Of a stretch of 64,000 nt of DNA, positions 17,315 through 25,677 are shown in pieces. The position numbers were made by a program, and so were the translations under genes. Every line of letters starts with the position of its first letter. The first letter of the stretch is position 1. Below the pieces are notes generated by a model. It saw only the letters and a program-made list of their open reading frames with translations, had not been told where the DNA came from and did not search any database. Source of the stretch: Bosea sp. RAC05 (GTDB taxonomy: Bacteria; Pseudomonadota; Alphaproteobacteria; Rhizobiales; Beijerinckiaceae); contig NZ_CP016464.1 of NCBI RefSeq assembly GCF_001713455.1, positions 991,501 to 1,055,500 on the forward strand, in the 5' to 3' direction.

Positions 17315-18219
17315 GCTTCGTCGGCTTGCGATTGTTCTCGGCCCTCATCCTGAGGAGCCGCGCCAGCGGCGTCGCGAAGGATGGTCCAGAGCGCGCTGGA
17401 GCATCCTTCGAGACGCAAGCTCCACTTGCTCCTCAGGATGAGGGCTGTGGCTCCAGGAGCGCGATCGCGCTCATCGTCGCGCTGGCCGTCGTTGTCCTTC
17501 CAGCCGGTTCAGCGCTGGCCGAGATCAAATCCGGCTCCGATTTCCTCTCGCCCGAACTGCGCCGGCAGCAGGCGGACGAGACGCGCAATCCCGGCTTCTT
17601 CTGGGTCGAGCAGGGGCGGGAGCTGTTTACCCGCAAGCCGGTCGGCGACGGGCGGGCCTGCATCGGCTGCCATGTCGAGCCGCAGCAGAGCCTGCGCGGC
17701 GCCGCCACCCGCTACCCGCAGGTCGATGCCGCCACCGGTCGGTTGATGAACCTCGAGGGCCGGATCGAGCAATGCCGGGTCGAGCGGCAGGCGCAGCCCG
17801 CCTTCGGCTACGAGACGCCGGACCTGCTCTCGCTGACCGCCTATCTCGCCTCGCTCTCGCGCGGCCTGCCGATGCAGGTCACGACCGAGGGGCCGGCGAA
17901 GCCTTTCTACGAGGCGGGCCGGGCCTTCTTCGAGCGCAGGCAGGGCCAGCTCAACCTCTCCTGCCAGCAATGCCATGACGGGCTCGTCGGCCAGAAGCTG
18001 CGGGGCGACACGATCAGCCATGGCGCCGGCACCGGCTATCCCGCCTACCGGCTCGAATGGAACGAGGTCGGCTCGCTGCACCGGCGCCTGCGCGCCTGCT
18101 CGCTCGGCGTGCGCGCCACGCAGTTCGAGGCGGGCGGGCCGGAATACCTGGCGCTGGAGCTCTTTCTCGCCGCCCGCGCCAGGGGGCTTCCCGTCGAAAC
18201 GCCGGCCATGCGCCGCTGA
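17311..18219 (+). CDS. soxA: SoxA-like dihaem cytochrome c with REP-like hairpin translated in its N-terminus
   Basis: Catalytic cytochrome of the SoxAX pair. Two haem sites are present, CIGCH and CQQCH, and the conserved Cys of the active site is seen in LRACSLGVRATQF; NLEGRIEQCRVE also matches the family. The signal-peptide core is IALIVALAVVVLPAGSALA. The only in-frame start I find early is GTG 17311, overlapping the soxZ stop (GTGA). Between that start and the signal core lies a 105-base, 35-codon REP-like hairpin read in frame, giving a leader of about 70 residues that may still work or may impair export. soxB and soxCD are not adjacent. Confidence 0.85.
   Translation: MSFVGLRLFSALILRSRASGVAKDGPERAGASFETQAPLAPQDEGCGSRSAIALIVALAVVVLPAGSALAEIKSGSDFLSPELRRQQADETRNPGFFWVEQGRELFTRKPVGDGRACIGCHVEPQQSLRGAATRYPQVDAATGRLMNLEGRIEQCRVERQAQPAFGYETPDLLSLTAYLASLSRGLPMQVTTEGPAKPFYEAGRAFFERRQGQLNLSCQQCHDGLVGQKLRGDTISHGAGTGYPAYRLEWNEVGSLHRRLRACSLGVRATQFEAGGPEYLALELFLAARARGLPVETPAMRR
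17341..17445. repeat. REP-like hairpin inserted within soxA leader
   Basis: Perfect 18-base outer arms, GCCCTCATCCTGAGGAGC (17341-17358) and its complement (17428-17445), enclose a second perfect stem, CGAAGGATG (17375-17383) and CATCCTTCG (17402-17410). The length, 105 bases, is a multiple of three and the frame is free of stops. This class of palindrome is common between genes in Hyphomicrobiales; here it lies inside a reading frame, as Rickettsia palindromic elements do. Confidence 0.85.
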
Positions 18220-18267
18220 CGGCGTGACCTGCGTGACGGCGGCGCCTCTTCCGGGAGGTGGCGGGCG

Positions 18268-19743
18268 CTAATGCCCGCCGCCGAGGATGAAGCGGCGGCC
18301 GTCCTGCTCGACGATCTCGACCGTCTGGCTGAAGGCGCCGGTTCCGGCTGCATGGCGCTGGATCTGCGCCTCGCTGTGCGCCGGCCGCGCCAGATTGCGA
18401 CCGATCATGGTCGGGGCCGGCGCGACCCCGAGCAGTCCCAGCACTGTCGGGGCGATGTCGATGATGCCGGCCGGCTCCTGCGATACGGCGCCGGACTCCT
18501 CCCCGTCGCCGCGGGCGAGAATCAGCACCGTGTTGAGCTCGTGCGGGTTGATGCCGCCATGCATGCCGCCGCCGAGCGGCACGTCGCCGGGCGTCATCGC
18601 GCCCAGGCCCGGCAGGCCGTAAGGGTCTGCTTCGAGCCCGGATTTCAGGATGAACATCAGCTCCGGCTGGCGCGCATGGCCAACGCCCATCAGTGCGAGC
18701 GAGAGCGTGCCGTCGACCTGGCCCTCGACGCCGTTGCGGTCTGCCGACAGGACATGGCCGATGGCGGGCTGCTCCATCAGCCAGGCGGCGATGCGGGCGA
18801 GCGTCGCGCGATCGGCGGGGTCGCGCAGCCGGATCTCGCCGCTGATGCCGCCGGTCGCGGTGAGGTCGGCCTCTCCGATCTCCTTCTGGGCGCTGAGGCT
18901 GAAGCCCGCGGCCACGGCGGCATCGAACAGCGGCTCGATGGAGCCCGTCGAGATCTGGCCATGGTCGGAGGCCGCGATCACCGTGATGCGCTCCGCATCC
19001 GGCTGCGCCTCGACCCAGTCCAGGATCGCTCCGAAGGCGCGGTCCGCCTCCTTCAGCCCGGCCTTCGCCTCGGGAGAGCCGAGTCCGCGATAATGGAAGG
19101 TGGTGTCCGGCTCGTTGAACCAGATCAGCGCGACATCGGGCGCCAGCACGGGCAGGACATGCTCCGTCATCAGCCGGCCGCCATAGGCGAGTTCGGAAAT
19201 CCGGGGCGTCTCTCGCGGCGGCAGCGGGCCGAGCAGGGCCAGCGCCTGCTCGACCGCTTCCGGCGTCTGGGTGGCCTCGGTGCCATGGACGGAAAACGTC
19301 CAGTGCCCGTTGGCGCGGGCGCGGGGGTTGATGAAATGCGCCGAGCCGGGCGAGCCGACATGGACGACGGCCAGCCGCTTGCCGGCCTGTGCCAGCCGGT
19401 CGCCCATGGTCTCGACATCGACCAGCCGCCCCTCATGATGGGCCTCCGCACGGCGCAGCATCGCGGCGTCGCTGGTGTCGAAGATCCGGTCCGGAATCGC
19501 TTCGCGGTGATGGAAGGCATTGCCGACGATGCCGTGCACCCCGGGCGGTGCGCCCGTGGCGATCGAGGTGGTGGCGACCCGCGTGACCGAGGGGAAAACG
19601 CTGCGTGCCCGGCGGAACCAGGTGCCGCGCGCGGCCAGCCGCAGCAGGTTCGGCGTCACCTCGGCGCTCAGCATATCGGGGCGAAGCCCGTCGAAGACCG
19701 CGATGACGACGCGGTCGGCGAGGGGAGTATCGTGATCGGTCAT
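18268..19743 (-). CDS. Alkaline phosphatase-superfamily protein (type I phosphodiesterase/nucleotide pyrophosphatase-like)
   Basis: Metal-dependent hydrolase of 491 aa. The first metal site is in VVIAVFDGLRPDML (residues about 12-25), with the nucleophile-region FPSVTRVATTSIATGAPPGVHG near 50-70; the Thr/Ser there would be phosphorylated in turnover. Further metal-binding segments: PDTTFHYRG, ASDHGQIS and the C-terminal GGMHGGINPHEL. No signal peptide is evident. Phospho- or phosphonate-ester substrates are possible; the precise one is unknown. It is transcribed away from a LysR regulator 300 bases upstream and converges on soxA. Confidence 0.88.
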   Translation of the reverse strand: MTDHDTPLADRVVIAVFDGLRPDMLSAEVTPNLLRLAARGTWFRRARSVFPSVTRVATTSIATGAPPGVHGIVGNAFHHREAIPDRIFDTSDAAMLRRAEAHHEGRLVDVETMGDRLAQAGKRLAVVHVGSPGSAHFINPRARANGHWTFSVHGTEATQTPEAVEQALALLGPLPPRETPRISELAYGGRLMTEHVLPVLAPDVALIWFNEPDTTFHYRGLGSPEAKAGLKEADRAFGAILDWVEAQPDAERITVIAASDHGQISTGSIEPLFDAAVAAGFSLSAQKEIGEADLTATGGISGEIRLRDPADRATLARIAAWLMEQPAIGHVLSADRNGVEGQVDGTLSLALMGVGHARQPELMFILKSGLEADPYGLPGLGAMTPGDVPLGGGMHGGINPHELNTVLILARGDGEESGAVSQEPAGIIDIAPTVLGLLGVAPAPTMIGRNLARPAHSEAQIQRHAAGTGAFSQTVEIVEQDGRRFILGGGH

Positions 19744-20042
19744 CGGCAGGGTTCCGGGGGCGGGGTTCGATAGAAGCTGGATCAGGCCACTGCGGCAATG
19801 GCGGGCGAGTTGGCGGGGGCACCACGCAACACGGGTACCGGGTCGTCGTCCCGGGCGCCCGGCTGGATGCCCGATGGCGCGGAAAAGGGAGGCGTTGGCG
19901 GAAGGGCTGTCATGGCGCCGCAGATACCGCCGCGTCGATGACCGTCTCGTGACAGCGCGAGCGTCGCGGGTTTGCGGCGCGGCGCGGGCTGTGATTTGCC
20001 TTGCGCCAGCCGCGCGAGCGGACCAGCCGGAGCAATGCTGCC

Positions 20043-20921
20043 GTGAACAGCCGCCAAATCGAGATCTTCGTCGCCGTCATGAAGGCCGGCACGGTCTCGC
20101 GCGCGGCCGAGCTGCTCGGCGTCACCCAGCCCGGCGTCAGCCGCACCATCGCCGATCTGGAGACCTCGGTCGGCTTCCTGCTCTTCGATCGCGTGCGCAA
20201 CCGAATCGTGCCGACGCCGGAGGGGCGCCTGCTCTATGACGAGGTCCAGGCCGCCTTTCGCGGCATGGACAAGATCCGTTCCGCCGCCGCCCGCATCCGC
20301 GACCATGGCGCCGGCCAGATCCGGGTCGCCTCGCTGTCGGCGCTGGGGTCCTCGCTGGTGCCCAGGGCGGTCCGGCGCTTTCGCGACCGGCGCCCCGACA
20401 CGGCGGTGACGCTGATGGTTCTGCCCTCGCGGGACGTCCGCAACGGCATCGTCGCTGGCGAGTTCGATCTCGGTCTGGCCGCCGACGAGGTCGATGTCAG
20501 CGGGCTTGTCCACCAGCCCTTCGTCTCGCCGCGGGCCTTTTGCGCGATGCCCGTCGGGCACCCCCTGTCGGAGCGCAGCGTGATCACGCCGCACGACCTC
20601 GCCGGGCTGGACTTCGTCGCCTATGTGCCGGAGGACCGGGCGCGCCAGCGGCTCGACCTGGCCATCGCCGAGTCGGGCGCTGCGCCGCCGCGCATCGTCG
20701 TCGAGACGATCTACGCCGCCACCGTCTTCGCGCTGATTTCGGAAGGCGTCGGCGTCGGCCTGATCAGCCCCTATGCGATCGCGGGGTTCGACCAGTCCAG
20801 GGTCGTGCTGCGGCCCTTCGAGCCTGCGGTGCACAGCAAGAGCGTGCTGCTGCTGCCCGCCGACCGGCCGAAATCACAGCTGGTGCGCGATTTCATCGAC
20901 TGCCTGATGGCCGAGCGCTGA
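20043..20921 (+). CDS. LysR-family transcriptional regulator
   Basis: LysR-type regulator, 292 aa from GTG 20043, which has GGAG ten bases upstream; the frame is open further upstream to 20001 but the extension has no domain. The winged helix begins NSRQIEIFVAVMKAGTVSRA and the recognition helix is TQPGVSRTIADLE. The effector domain includes IRVASLSALGSSLVPRAVRRF and the GVGLISPYAI segment. It is divergent from the phosphodiesterase gene and 113 bases upstream of the cystathionine beta-lyase-like gene on the same strand, so either may be its target. The 299-base gap before it contains no recognisable gene. Confidence 0.9.
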   Translation: MNSRQIEIFVAVMKAGTVSRAAELLGVTQPGVSRTIADLETSVGFLLFDRVRNRIVPTPEGRLLYDEVQAAFRGMDKIRSAAARIRDHGAGQIRVASLSALGSSLVPRAVRRFRDRRPDTAVTLMVLPSRDVRNGIVAGEFDLGLAADEVDVSGLVHQPFVSPRAFCAMPVGHPLSERSVITPHDLAGLDFVAYVPEDRARQRLDLAIAESGAAPPRIVVETIYAATVFALISEGVGVGLISPYAIAGFDQSRVVLRPFEPAVHSKSVLLLPADRPKSQLVRDFIDCLMAER

Positions 20922-21034
20922 GCCGCAGGACGGACCGGTCGCGGCCATAACATCAGGGCATCGTCTTATGCCTTCCACCTGATTGCGGCACTCCGGCGAT
21001 CGCTTACGCATGGTCCCACGAAGGGATTCCCACC

Positions 21035-22219
21035 ATGCATGACTCCACCCGCTGCGTTCACCATCCGGCCGTCAACGAGGAGGGCTATGCCTCGCTCGCC
21101 GTGCCGACGCACCGCGCCTCGACCATCGTCTACAAGGATGCGGCGAGCTTCGCGGCGCGCAAGGACCGCGGCTTCGACGGCTACACCTACGGGCTGCACG
21201 GCACGCCGACGACCCGCACGCTGGAGGCACAGCTGACCGCCCTGCATGGTGGCGTGCGCACCGTGCTGGTGCCGTCCGGCCAGGCGGCTGTGACCATGGT
21301 CATGCTCGCCGTGCTGATGCCCGGCGACAAGGTGCTGATCCCCGACCATGTCTACCCGCCGGTGCGCAGCTTCTGCGAGGATTACCTGAAGCCACGCGGC
21401 ATCGATTACGGCGTCTACGACCCGCTGATCGGGGCCGGCATCGCCGAGCTGATCGACGACGCGACAAAACTGGTCTGGGTTGAGTCGCCGGGCTCGGGCA
21501 CGATGGAGGTGCAGGACGTGCCCGCCATCGTCAGGGCCGCCAAGGCGAAGGGCTGCCTCGTCGGCTGCGACAACACCTGGGCGACGCCGCTGATCTTCAA
21601 GCCGCTGGCCCATGGCGCCGATTTCGCCTGCGAGGCCCTGACAAAATATGTCGGCGGCCATTCCGACCTGCTGCTCGGCTCGATCACCGTCGCCGACATG
21701 GCGCTTCGTCAGAAGCTGAAGGAGCTGCTGCGCGGCTATGGCGTCGGTGTCTCGCCCGACGAATGTCAGTTGGCGCTGCGCGGCATCGAGACGATGGGGC
21801 TGCGCGTCGCCCATATGGGCCGGGTCTCGGAGGATTTCGCCAGGCGCCTGGCGCTTTCGCCGGCGGTCGAGACCGTGCTGCACCCGGCGCTGCCCTCCTG
21901 CCCCGGCCATGAGATCTGGCAGCGCGACATGGGCCGCTCCTCGGGCGTCTTCAGCCTCGTGCTGAAGCCGGTGGCCGACGACGTGCTGGAGGCCGCGCTG
22001 ACGGCGCTCCAGGTCTTCGCCATCGGCGCCTCCTGGGGCGGCACGCGCAGCCTGATCGCGCCGATGGCGGTGAAGGGCGACCGCAGCGTCGTGCCCTGGA
22101 CGAAGGAAGGTCCGGTGCTGCGCATCAGCATCGGCCTCGAGGACGAGGGCGATCTCTGGGCCGACCTCGACGCGTTGCTCGTCGCGCTGGAGGGCAGGGC
22201 CGGAGCCGCGGCGGCCTGA
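21035..22219 (+). CDS. metC: Cystathionine beta-lyase-like PLP enzyme (Cys/Met metabolism family)
   Basis: PLP-dependent C-S lyase family, 394 aa, full length. The cofactor Lys is K204 in ALTKYVGGHSD, with the phosphate-binding region PSGQAAVTMVM near residue 80 and YTYGLHGTPTTRTLE near 50. Members cleave cystathionine or cysteine conjugates to homocysteine/thiols, pyruvate and ammonia; related enzymes also make or break other sulfur amino acids, so the name is provisional. Upstream lies an interrupted inverted repeat (CATAA 20946-20950, TTATG 20966-20970). An amino-acid-binding protein gene follows after 129 bases. Confidence 0.85.
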   Translation: MHDSTRCVHHPAVNEEGYASLAVPTHRASTIVYKDAASFAARKDRGFDGYTYGLHGTPTTRTLEAQLTALHGGVRTVLVPSGQAAVTMVMLAVLMPGDKVLIPDHVYPPVRSFCEDYLKPRGIDYGVYDPLIGAGIAELIDDATKLVWVESPGSGTMEVQDVPAIVRAAKAKGCLVGCDNTWATPLIFKPLAHGADFACEALTKYVGGHSDLLLGSITVADMALRQKLKELLRGYGVGVSPDECQLALRGIETMGLRVAHMGRVSEDFARRLALSPAVETVLHPALPSCPGHEIWQRDMGRSSGVFSLVLKPVADDVLEAALTALQVFAIGASWGGTRSLIAPMAVKGDRSVVPWTKEGPVLRISIGLEDEGDLWADLDALLVALEGRAGAAAA

Positions 22220-22348
22220 CGGGCACGGGCCCGCGGCCGTCAGACGAGCGAGAAGACGACATTCCGGACCGACGACGCGGCGGACATGCATTCGCTGCGC
22301 GGGGAGAGCTGCGCCCGTTTTTGACCGACAACGACAAGGGGAAAGACA

Positions 22349-23365
22349 ATGAAGCACTGGATTCTCGGCCTGGCCGCTCTGGCGGCCGCCACCCTGCCGG
22401 CCTCAGCCCAGACAGGCCCGACGCTCGCCAAGATCAAGGAGCGGGGCCACATCATCTGCGGCACCAGCCCCGGCGTCGCCGGCTTTTCGATCCAGGATGC
22501 GGCGGGGCGCTGGAACGGCTTCGACATCGACATCTGCCGGGCGCTGGCGGTCGCGATCTTCAACGACCCCGACAGGGCGAAGTTCGTGCCGCTGACCTCG
22601 AAGGACCGGCTGATCGCGCTGCAGGGCGGCGAGATCGACGTTCTCCCGCGCACCACGACCTGGACGCTCTCGCGCAATCTCGGCCAGGGCGTCACCTTCA
22701 CGGCGGTGAACTACTATGACGGCCAGGGCTTCATGGTGGCGAAGAAGCTCGGCGTCGCCAGTGCCACCAAGCTCGACGGCGCCTCGATATGCGTCGCGCA
22801 GGGCACGACCAGCGAGCTCAATCTCGCCGACTATTTCCGCAAGCTCGGCATGAAATACGAGCCCGCGGCCTTCTCGACCTCGGAGGAGGCGCTGAAGGCC
22901 TATGAGGCCGGCCGTTGCGACGCCTACACCACCGACGTCTCCGCACTGGCGGCGGTCAAGCTCAAGCTGCAGGACCCCGATGCCCATGTCGTCCTGCCGG
23001 AGGTCATCTCGAAGGAGCCGCTCGGCCCCTGGGTCCGCACCGGCGACGAGGGCTGGTTCAATCTCGTGCGCTGGACGGTGGCGGCACTGGTCAATGCCGA
23101 GGAACTGGGGGTCACCCAGGCCAATGTCCGCGAGATGACCAAATCGGCCAATCCGGAAATCCGGCGTTTCCTCGGTCTGGACGGCAAATTCGGCGAGGCG
23201 ATGGGCGTGACCAATGACTGGGTCGTGCGCATCATCGCGACTGTCGGCAATTACGGCGAATCCTTCGACCGCTATCTCGGCAGCCAGTCGCGGCTGAAGC
23301 TCGCCCGTGGCCCCAATGCGCTCTGGACCAATGGCGGCCTGCAATACAGCCCGCCCTTCCGGTGA
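22349..23365 (+). CDS. Polar amino acid ABC transporter substrate-binding protein (AapJ-like), orphan
   Basis: Periplasmic binding protein of the general L-amino-acid type, 338 aa, with a Sec signal peptide (MKHWILGLAALAAATLPASA). Conserved features: IKERGHIICGTSPGVAGFSI, NGFDIDICRALAVAIFNDP, LQGGEIDVLPRTTTWTLSR, CVAQGTTSELNLADYF and YEAGRCDAYTTDVSAL, all typical of AapJ/BztA. There is no permease or ATPase gene next to it, so it must either share a transporter encoded elsewhere or act as a sensor. The start follows GGGGAAAG. It sits behind the C-S lyase, pointing to a sulfur amino acid as ligand (inference). Confidence 0.92.
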   Translation: MKHWILGLAALAAATLPASAQTGPTLAKIKERGHIICGTSPGVAGFSIQDAAGRWNGFDIDICRALAVAIFNDPDRAKFVPLTSKDRLIALQGGEIDVLPRTTTWTLSRNLGQGVTFTAVNYYDGQGFMVAKKLGVASATKLDGASICVAQGTTSELNLADYFRKLGMKYEPAAFSTSEEALKAYEAGRCDAYTTDVSALAAVKLKLQDPDAHVVLPEVISKEPLGPWVRTGDEGWFNLVRWTVAALVNAEELGVTQANVREMTKSANPEIRRFLGLDGKFGEAMGVTNDWVVRIIATVGNYGESFDRYLGSQSRLKLARGPNALWTNGGLQYSPPFR

Positions 23366-23416
23366 GATCGCGCCCGTAAGCCACCTGACGACGTACGAGC
23401 CCTGGATGATGACCGC

Positions 23417-23737
23417 TCAGCCGGGCACGGACGGCACGTCGTGTCGCAGATCACCCTCGTCATGGACGAAGGTGATCTGCAGCGATCCGGCGCGCTCGCT
23501 ATCGGCGGAGGGCGATTGCCGAAGCTCACCGCCAGCAACGGTCGTCGGCAGCCCTCCTTCGCACAGGCGTGATCGCAGGTCCTCGAGACGACTCTCCGCG
23601 AGGTGAAAGCGGATCGTCGTCATGGTGTTGGAGAACATGCGTGCATCATCGACCCATCCGCCCAACGCGGCGATCAGATCCATGGCTTCGGTGGTGACGG
23701 CATGGCGCTCCCGACGCGTGATGGCATGAAGCAGCAT
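23417..23737 (-). CDS. Small conserved protein downstream of FecE-type ATPase, function unknown
   Basis: A 106-aa protein from ATG 23737 (GAGG six bases upstream); the frame stays open to an ATG at 23884, giving up to 155 aa. It begins LLHAITRRERHAVTTEAMD, has GGWVDDARMFSNTMTTIRFHL in the middle, then a low-complexity stretch, and ends SLQITFVHDEGDLRHDVPSVPG. The sequence looks like a genuine small alpha/beta domain, possibly ACT-like from the strand pattern, but I cannot assign a family. It is the last gene of the minus-strand metal-transport block. Slightly lower GC than its neighbours. Confidence 0.6.
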   Translation of the reverse strand: MLLHAITRRERHAVTTEAMDLIAALGGWVDDARMFSNTMTTIRFHLAESRLEDLRSRLCEGGLPTTVAGGELRQSPSADSERAGSLQITFVHDEGDLRHDVPSVPG

Positions 23738-23893
23738 CTCGGGCCTCGTTTCGCTCAGTTGGCGGTCAAAGGTGTCGGCTCCGACGCCCCATCGCAGCAG
23801 CCACGGCGACCGACGAGGCGGCAAGCTGCGCGTCTTCGCAAGGGCGGTTGTCACGACGCTGCGAACGAGCCGCCGGATGGTCATGCCGGCTGC

Positions 23894-24640
23894 TCATAAG
23901 GCCCGCAGCGGCGTGACGATCAGCCGTCCATCGGGCGCCGACGACAGCGCCGCCTGAACGCCGAAGACCGACGCCACCATCTCCAGCTCGATGACGTCGC
24001 CCGGCTTGCCGCAGCACACCACCCGGCCCTTGCGCATCACCATGACCGCGTCGGCGAAGCGCGCGGCGATGTTGAGATCGTGCAGGATGACGAGCGTGGT
24101 GAGGCCGCGCGCGCGGGTCATGCGCAGCACGATCTCCATCACCTCGAGCTGGTGGCGGATGTCGAGCGCGCTGATCGGCTCATCGAGCAGCAGCAGTGAA
24201 GGCTCGGAGGCCAGCGCCTGTGCGAGAAACACGAGCTGGCGCTGGCCGCCGCTGAGCTCGCCGAGATAGCGCGAGGCGAGCGGCTTCAGGTCGAGTTCGC
24301 CCAGCACCGCCTCGACAGCGGCGAGATCGTCAGGCCGCACCCGCAGGCCCAGCCGCCCGAGGCGGCCGAGCAGCACGGCCTCCAGTACGGTCAGCGCGGC
24401 GCGCGCGCCGATGTCCTGTGGCATGTAGCCGATCCGCTCCGGCCTGACCGTCGAGCCGTCGAACCTGATCACGCCGTAATGCTTCACCAGCCCGGCGACG
24501 GCCTTGACCAGCGAGGACTTGCCCGAGCCGTTGGGGCCGATGACGGCGAGCACCTCGCCAGGATGGGCCGCGACGTCCACCCCTTCGATCGCCTGCGTCG
24601 CGCCATAGCGGACGCTCAATCCTGCGACGGTCAGCTTCAC
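23894..24640 (-). CDS. FecE-type ABC transporter ATP-binding protein
   Basis: ATPase of an iron-siderophore/haem/cobalamin-type (FecCD) importer, 248 aa. Walker A is GPNGSGKSS near residue 35, the signature is ELSGGQRQLVFLAQAL, Walker B is LLLLDEPISALD and the switch His is in LVILHDLN. It starts with GTG at 24640, overlapping the permease stop by four bases (GTGA), so the two are translationally coupled. The metal or metallophore is not revealed by the ATPase itself; the cluster context is copper- or zinc-related proteins. Confidence 0.93.
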   Translation of the reverse strand: MKLTVAGLSVRYGATQAIEGVDVAAHPGEVLAVIGPNGSGKSSLVKAVAGLVKHYGVIRFDGSTVRPERIGYMPQDIGARAALTVLEAVLLGRLGRLGLRVRPDDLAAVEAVLGELDLKPLASRYLGELSGGQRQLVFLAQALASEPSLLLLDEPISALDIRHQLEVMEIVLRMTRARGLTTLVILHDLNIAARFADAVMVMRKGRVVCCGKPGDVIELEMVASVFGVQAALSSAPDGRLIVTPLRAL

Positions 24641-25677
24641 CAGAAGGCCCTCCGGTTGCGCAGGATCAGCCAGACGAAGAAGGGCACGCCGATCAGCGAG
24701 GTGACGATCCCGATCGGCACGATCGCGCCCGGCAGAACCGTCTTGCTGGCGATCGAAGCGAGCGAGAGAAGAAGCGCGCCATAGAGCGCCGAGGCCGGCA
24801 GGAAGCTGCGCTGGTCCTCGCCGACCAGCATCCGCGCGATATGCGGCGCCACCAGCCCCACGAACCCGATCGTCCCGACGAAGGCGACCGCGACGCCCGT
24901 CAGCGCCGAGATCAGCACGAAGGAGCGCAGCCGCAGCCGCCGAACGTCGACGCCCAGCCCCCGCGCCCGCTCGTCGCCGAGCTTCAGCGCGGTCAGCCGC
25001 CAGACATCGGCGACGAGGACGGGGATGCAGGCGACCAGCACCGCCGTGATGATCCAGAGCTTGCTCCAGCTCGCCTTCTGCAGCGAGCCGAACAGCCAGA
25101 ACACGATCTGCTGCAGCGCCTCGGGCGAGGCGACGAACTGCAAGAGCGCCAGCAGCGCCTGGAACAGGAAGAGCAGCGCGATCCCGGCCAGCACCAGCAT
25201 CTCGGGCGAGGACTCCCGCGCCTGGCCGATGCCGTAGACTCCCGCGCAGGCGATGCCCGCGAAGAGGAACGCCATCAGCGGGATGCCCCAGGCCTCGGGC
25301 ACCGGCATGGCGACGCCGAGCACGATGACGAGCGCCGCCCCGAAGCCGGCCCCGGCCGAGACGCCGAGCGTATAGCTCGATGCCAGCGGGTTGTTCAGGA
25401 TCGTCTGCATGATCGCGCCGGACAAGCCCAGCGCCGCGCCGACCACGAGCGCGACAAACGCGATCGGCAGCCGGATCGACCAGACGATGGCGTCGACGGT
25501 CCGGTCCTGCGCCAGGCCGAAGACGGACTTCGCCACCGCCGCGACCGGCAGGAAGGCCGGCCCGGTCGCGACGTCGAGCACGAGGCTGACGAGGATGGCG
25601 ACGCAGCCGATGGCGAGCACCGCGACGCGGCGCGCACCCATCGCGGCATAGGTCGCGGTGAGGGAGATCGCGCTCAT
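24637..25677 (-). CDS. FecCD-family ABC transporter permease
   Basis: Integral membrane permease of the BtuC/FecD family, 346 aa with about nine or ten hydrophobic segments. Typical motifs: LRLPIAFVALVVGAALGLSGAIMQTILNNPLASSYTLGVS-type stretch (residues about 65-110), ARGLGVDVRRLRL as coupling region, and VAFVGTIGFVGLVAPHIARMLVG near residue 265. One permease gene only, so it probably forms a homodimer. ATG 25677 overlaps the stop of the preceding binding-protein gene by four bases. Confidence 0.93.
   Translation of the reverse strand: MSAISLTATYAAMGARRVAVLAIGCVAILVSLVLDVATGPAFLPVAAVAKSVFGLAQDRTVDAIVWSIRLPIAFVALVVGAALGLSGAIMQTILNNPLASSYTLGVSAGAGFGAALVIVLGVAMPVPEAWGIPLMAFLFAGIACAGVYGIGQARESSPEMLVLAGIALLFLFQALLALLQFVASPEALQQIVFWLFGSLQKASWSKLWIITAVLVACIPVLVADVWRLTALKLGDERARGLGVDVRRLRLRSFVLISALTGVAVAFVGTIGFVGLVAPHIARMLVGEDQRSFLPASALYGALLLSLASIASKTVLPGAIVPIGIVTSLIGVPFFVWLILRNRRAFW

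Noticed and set aside
18250..18280. GGCGGGC/GCCCGCC hairpin at the soxA-phosphodiesterase junction
   Set aside because: No T-tract on either strand and the arm is part of the phosphodiesterase coding end; too weak to call a terminator.
18268..19743. Possibility that this gene is soxB
   Set aside because: SoxB is a 5'-nucleotidase/calcineurin-fold enzyme with GNHE-type motifs; this protein has alkaline-phosphatase-superfamily motifs (DGLRPDML, SDHGQ, HGG) and no signal peptide.
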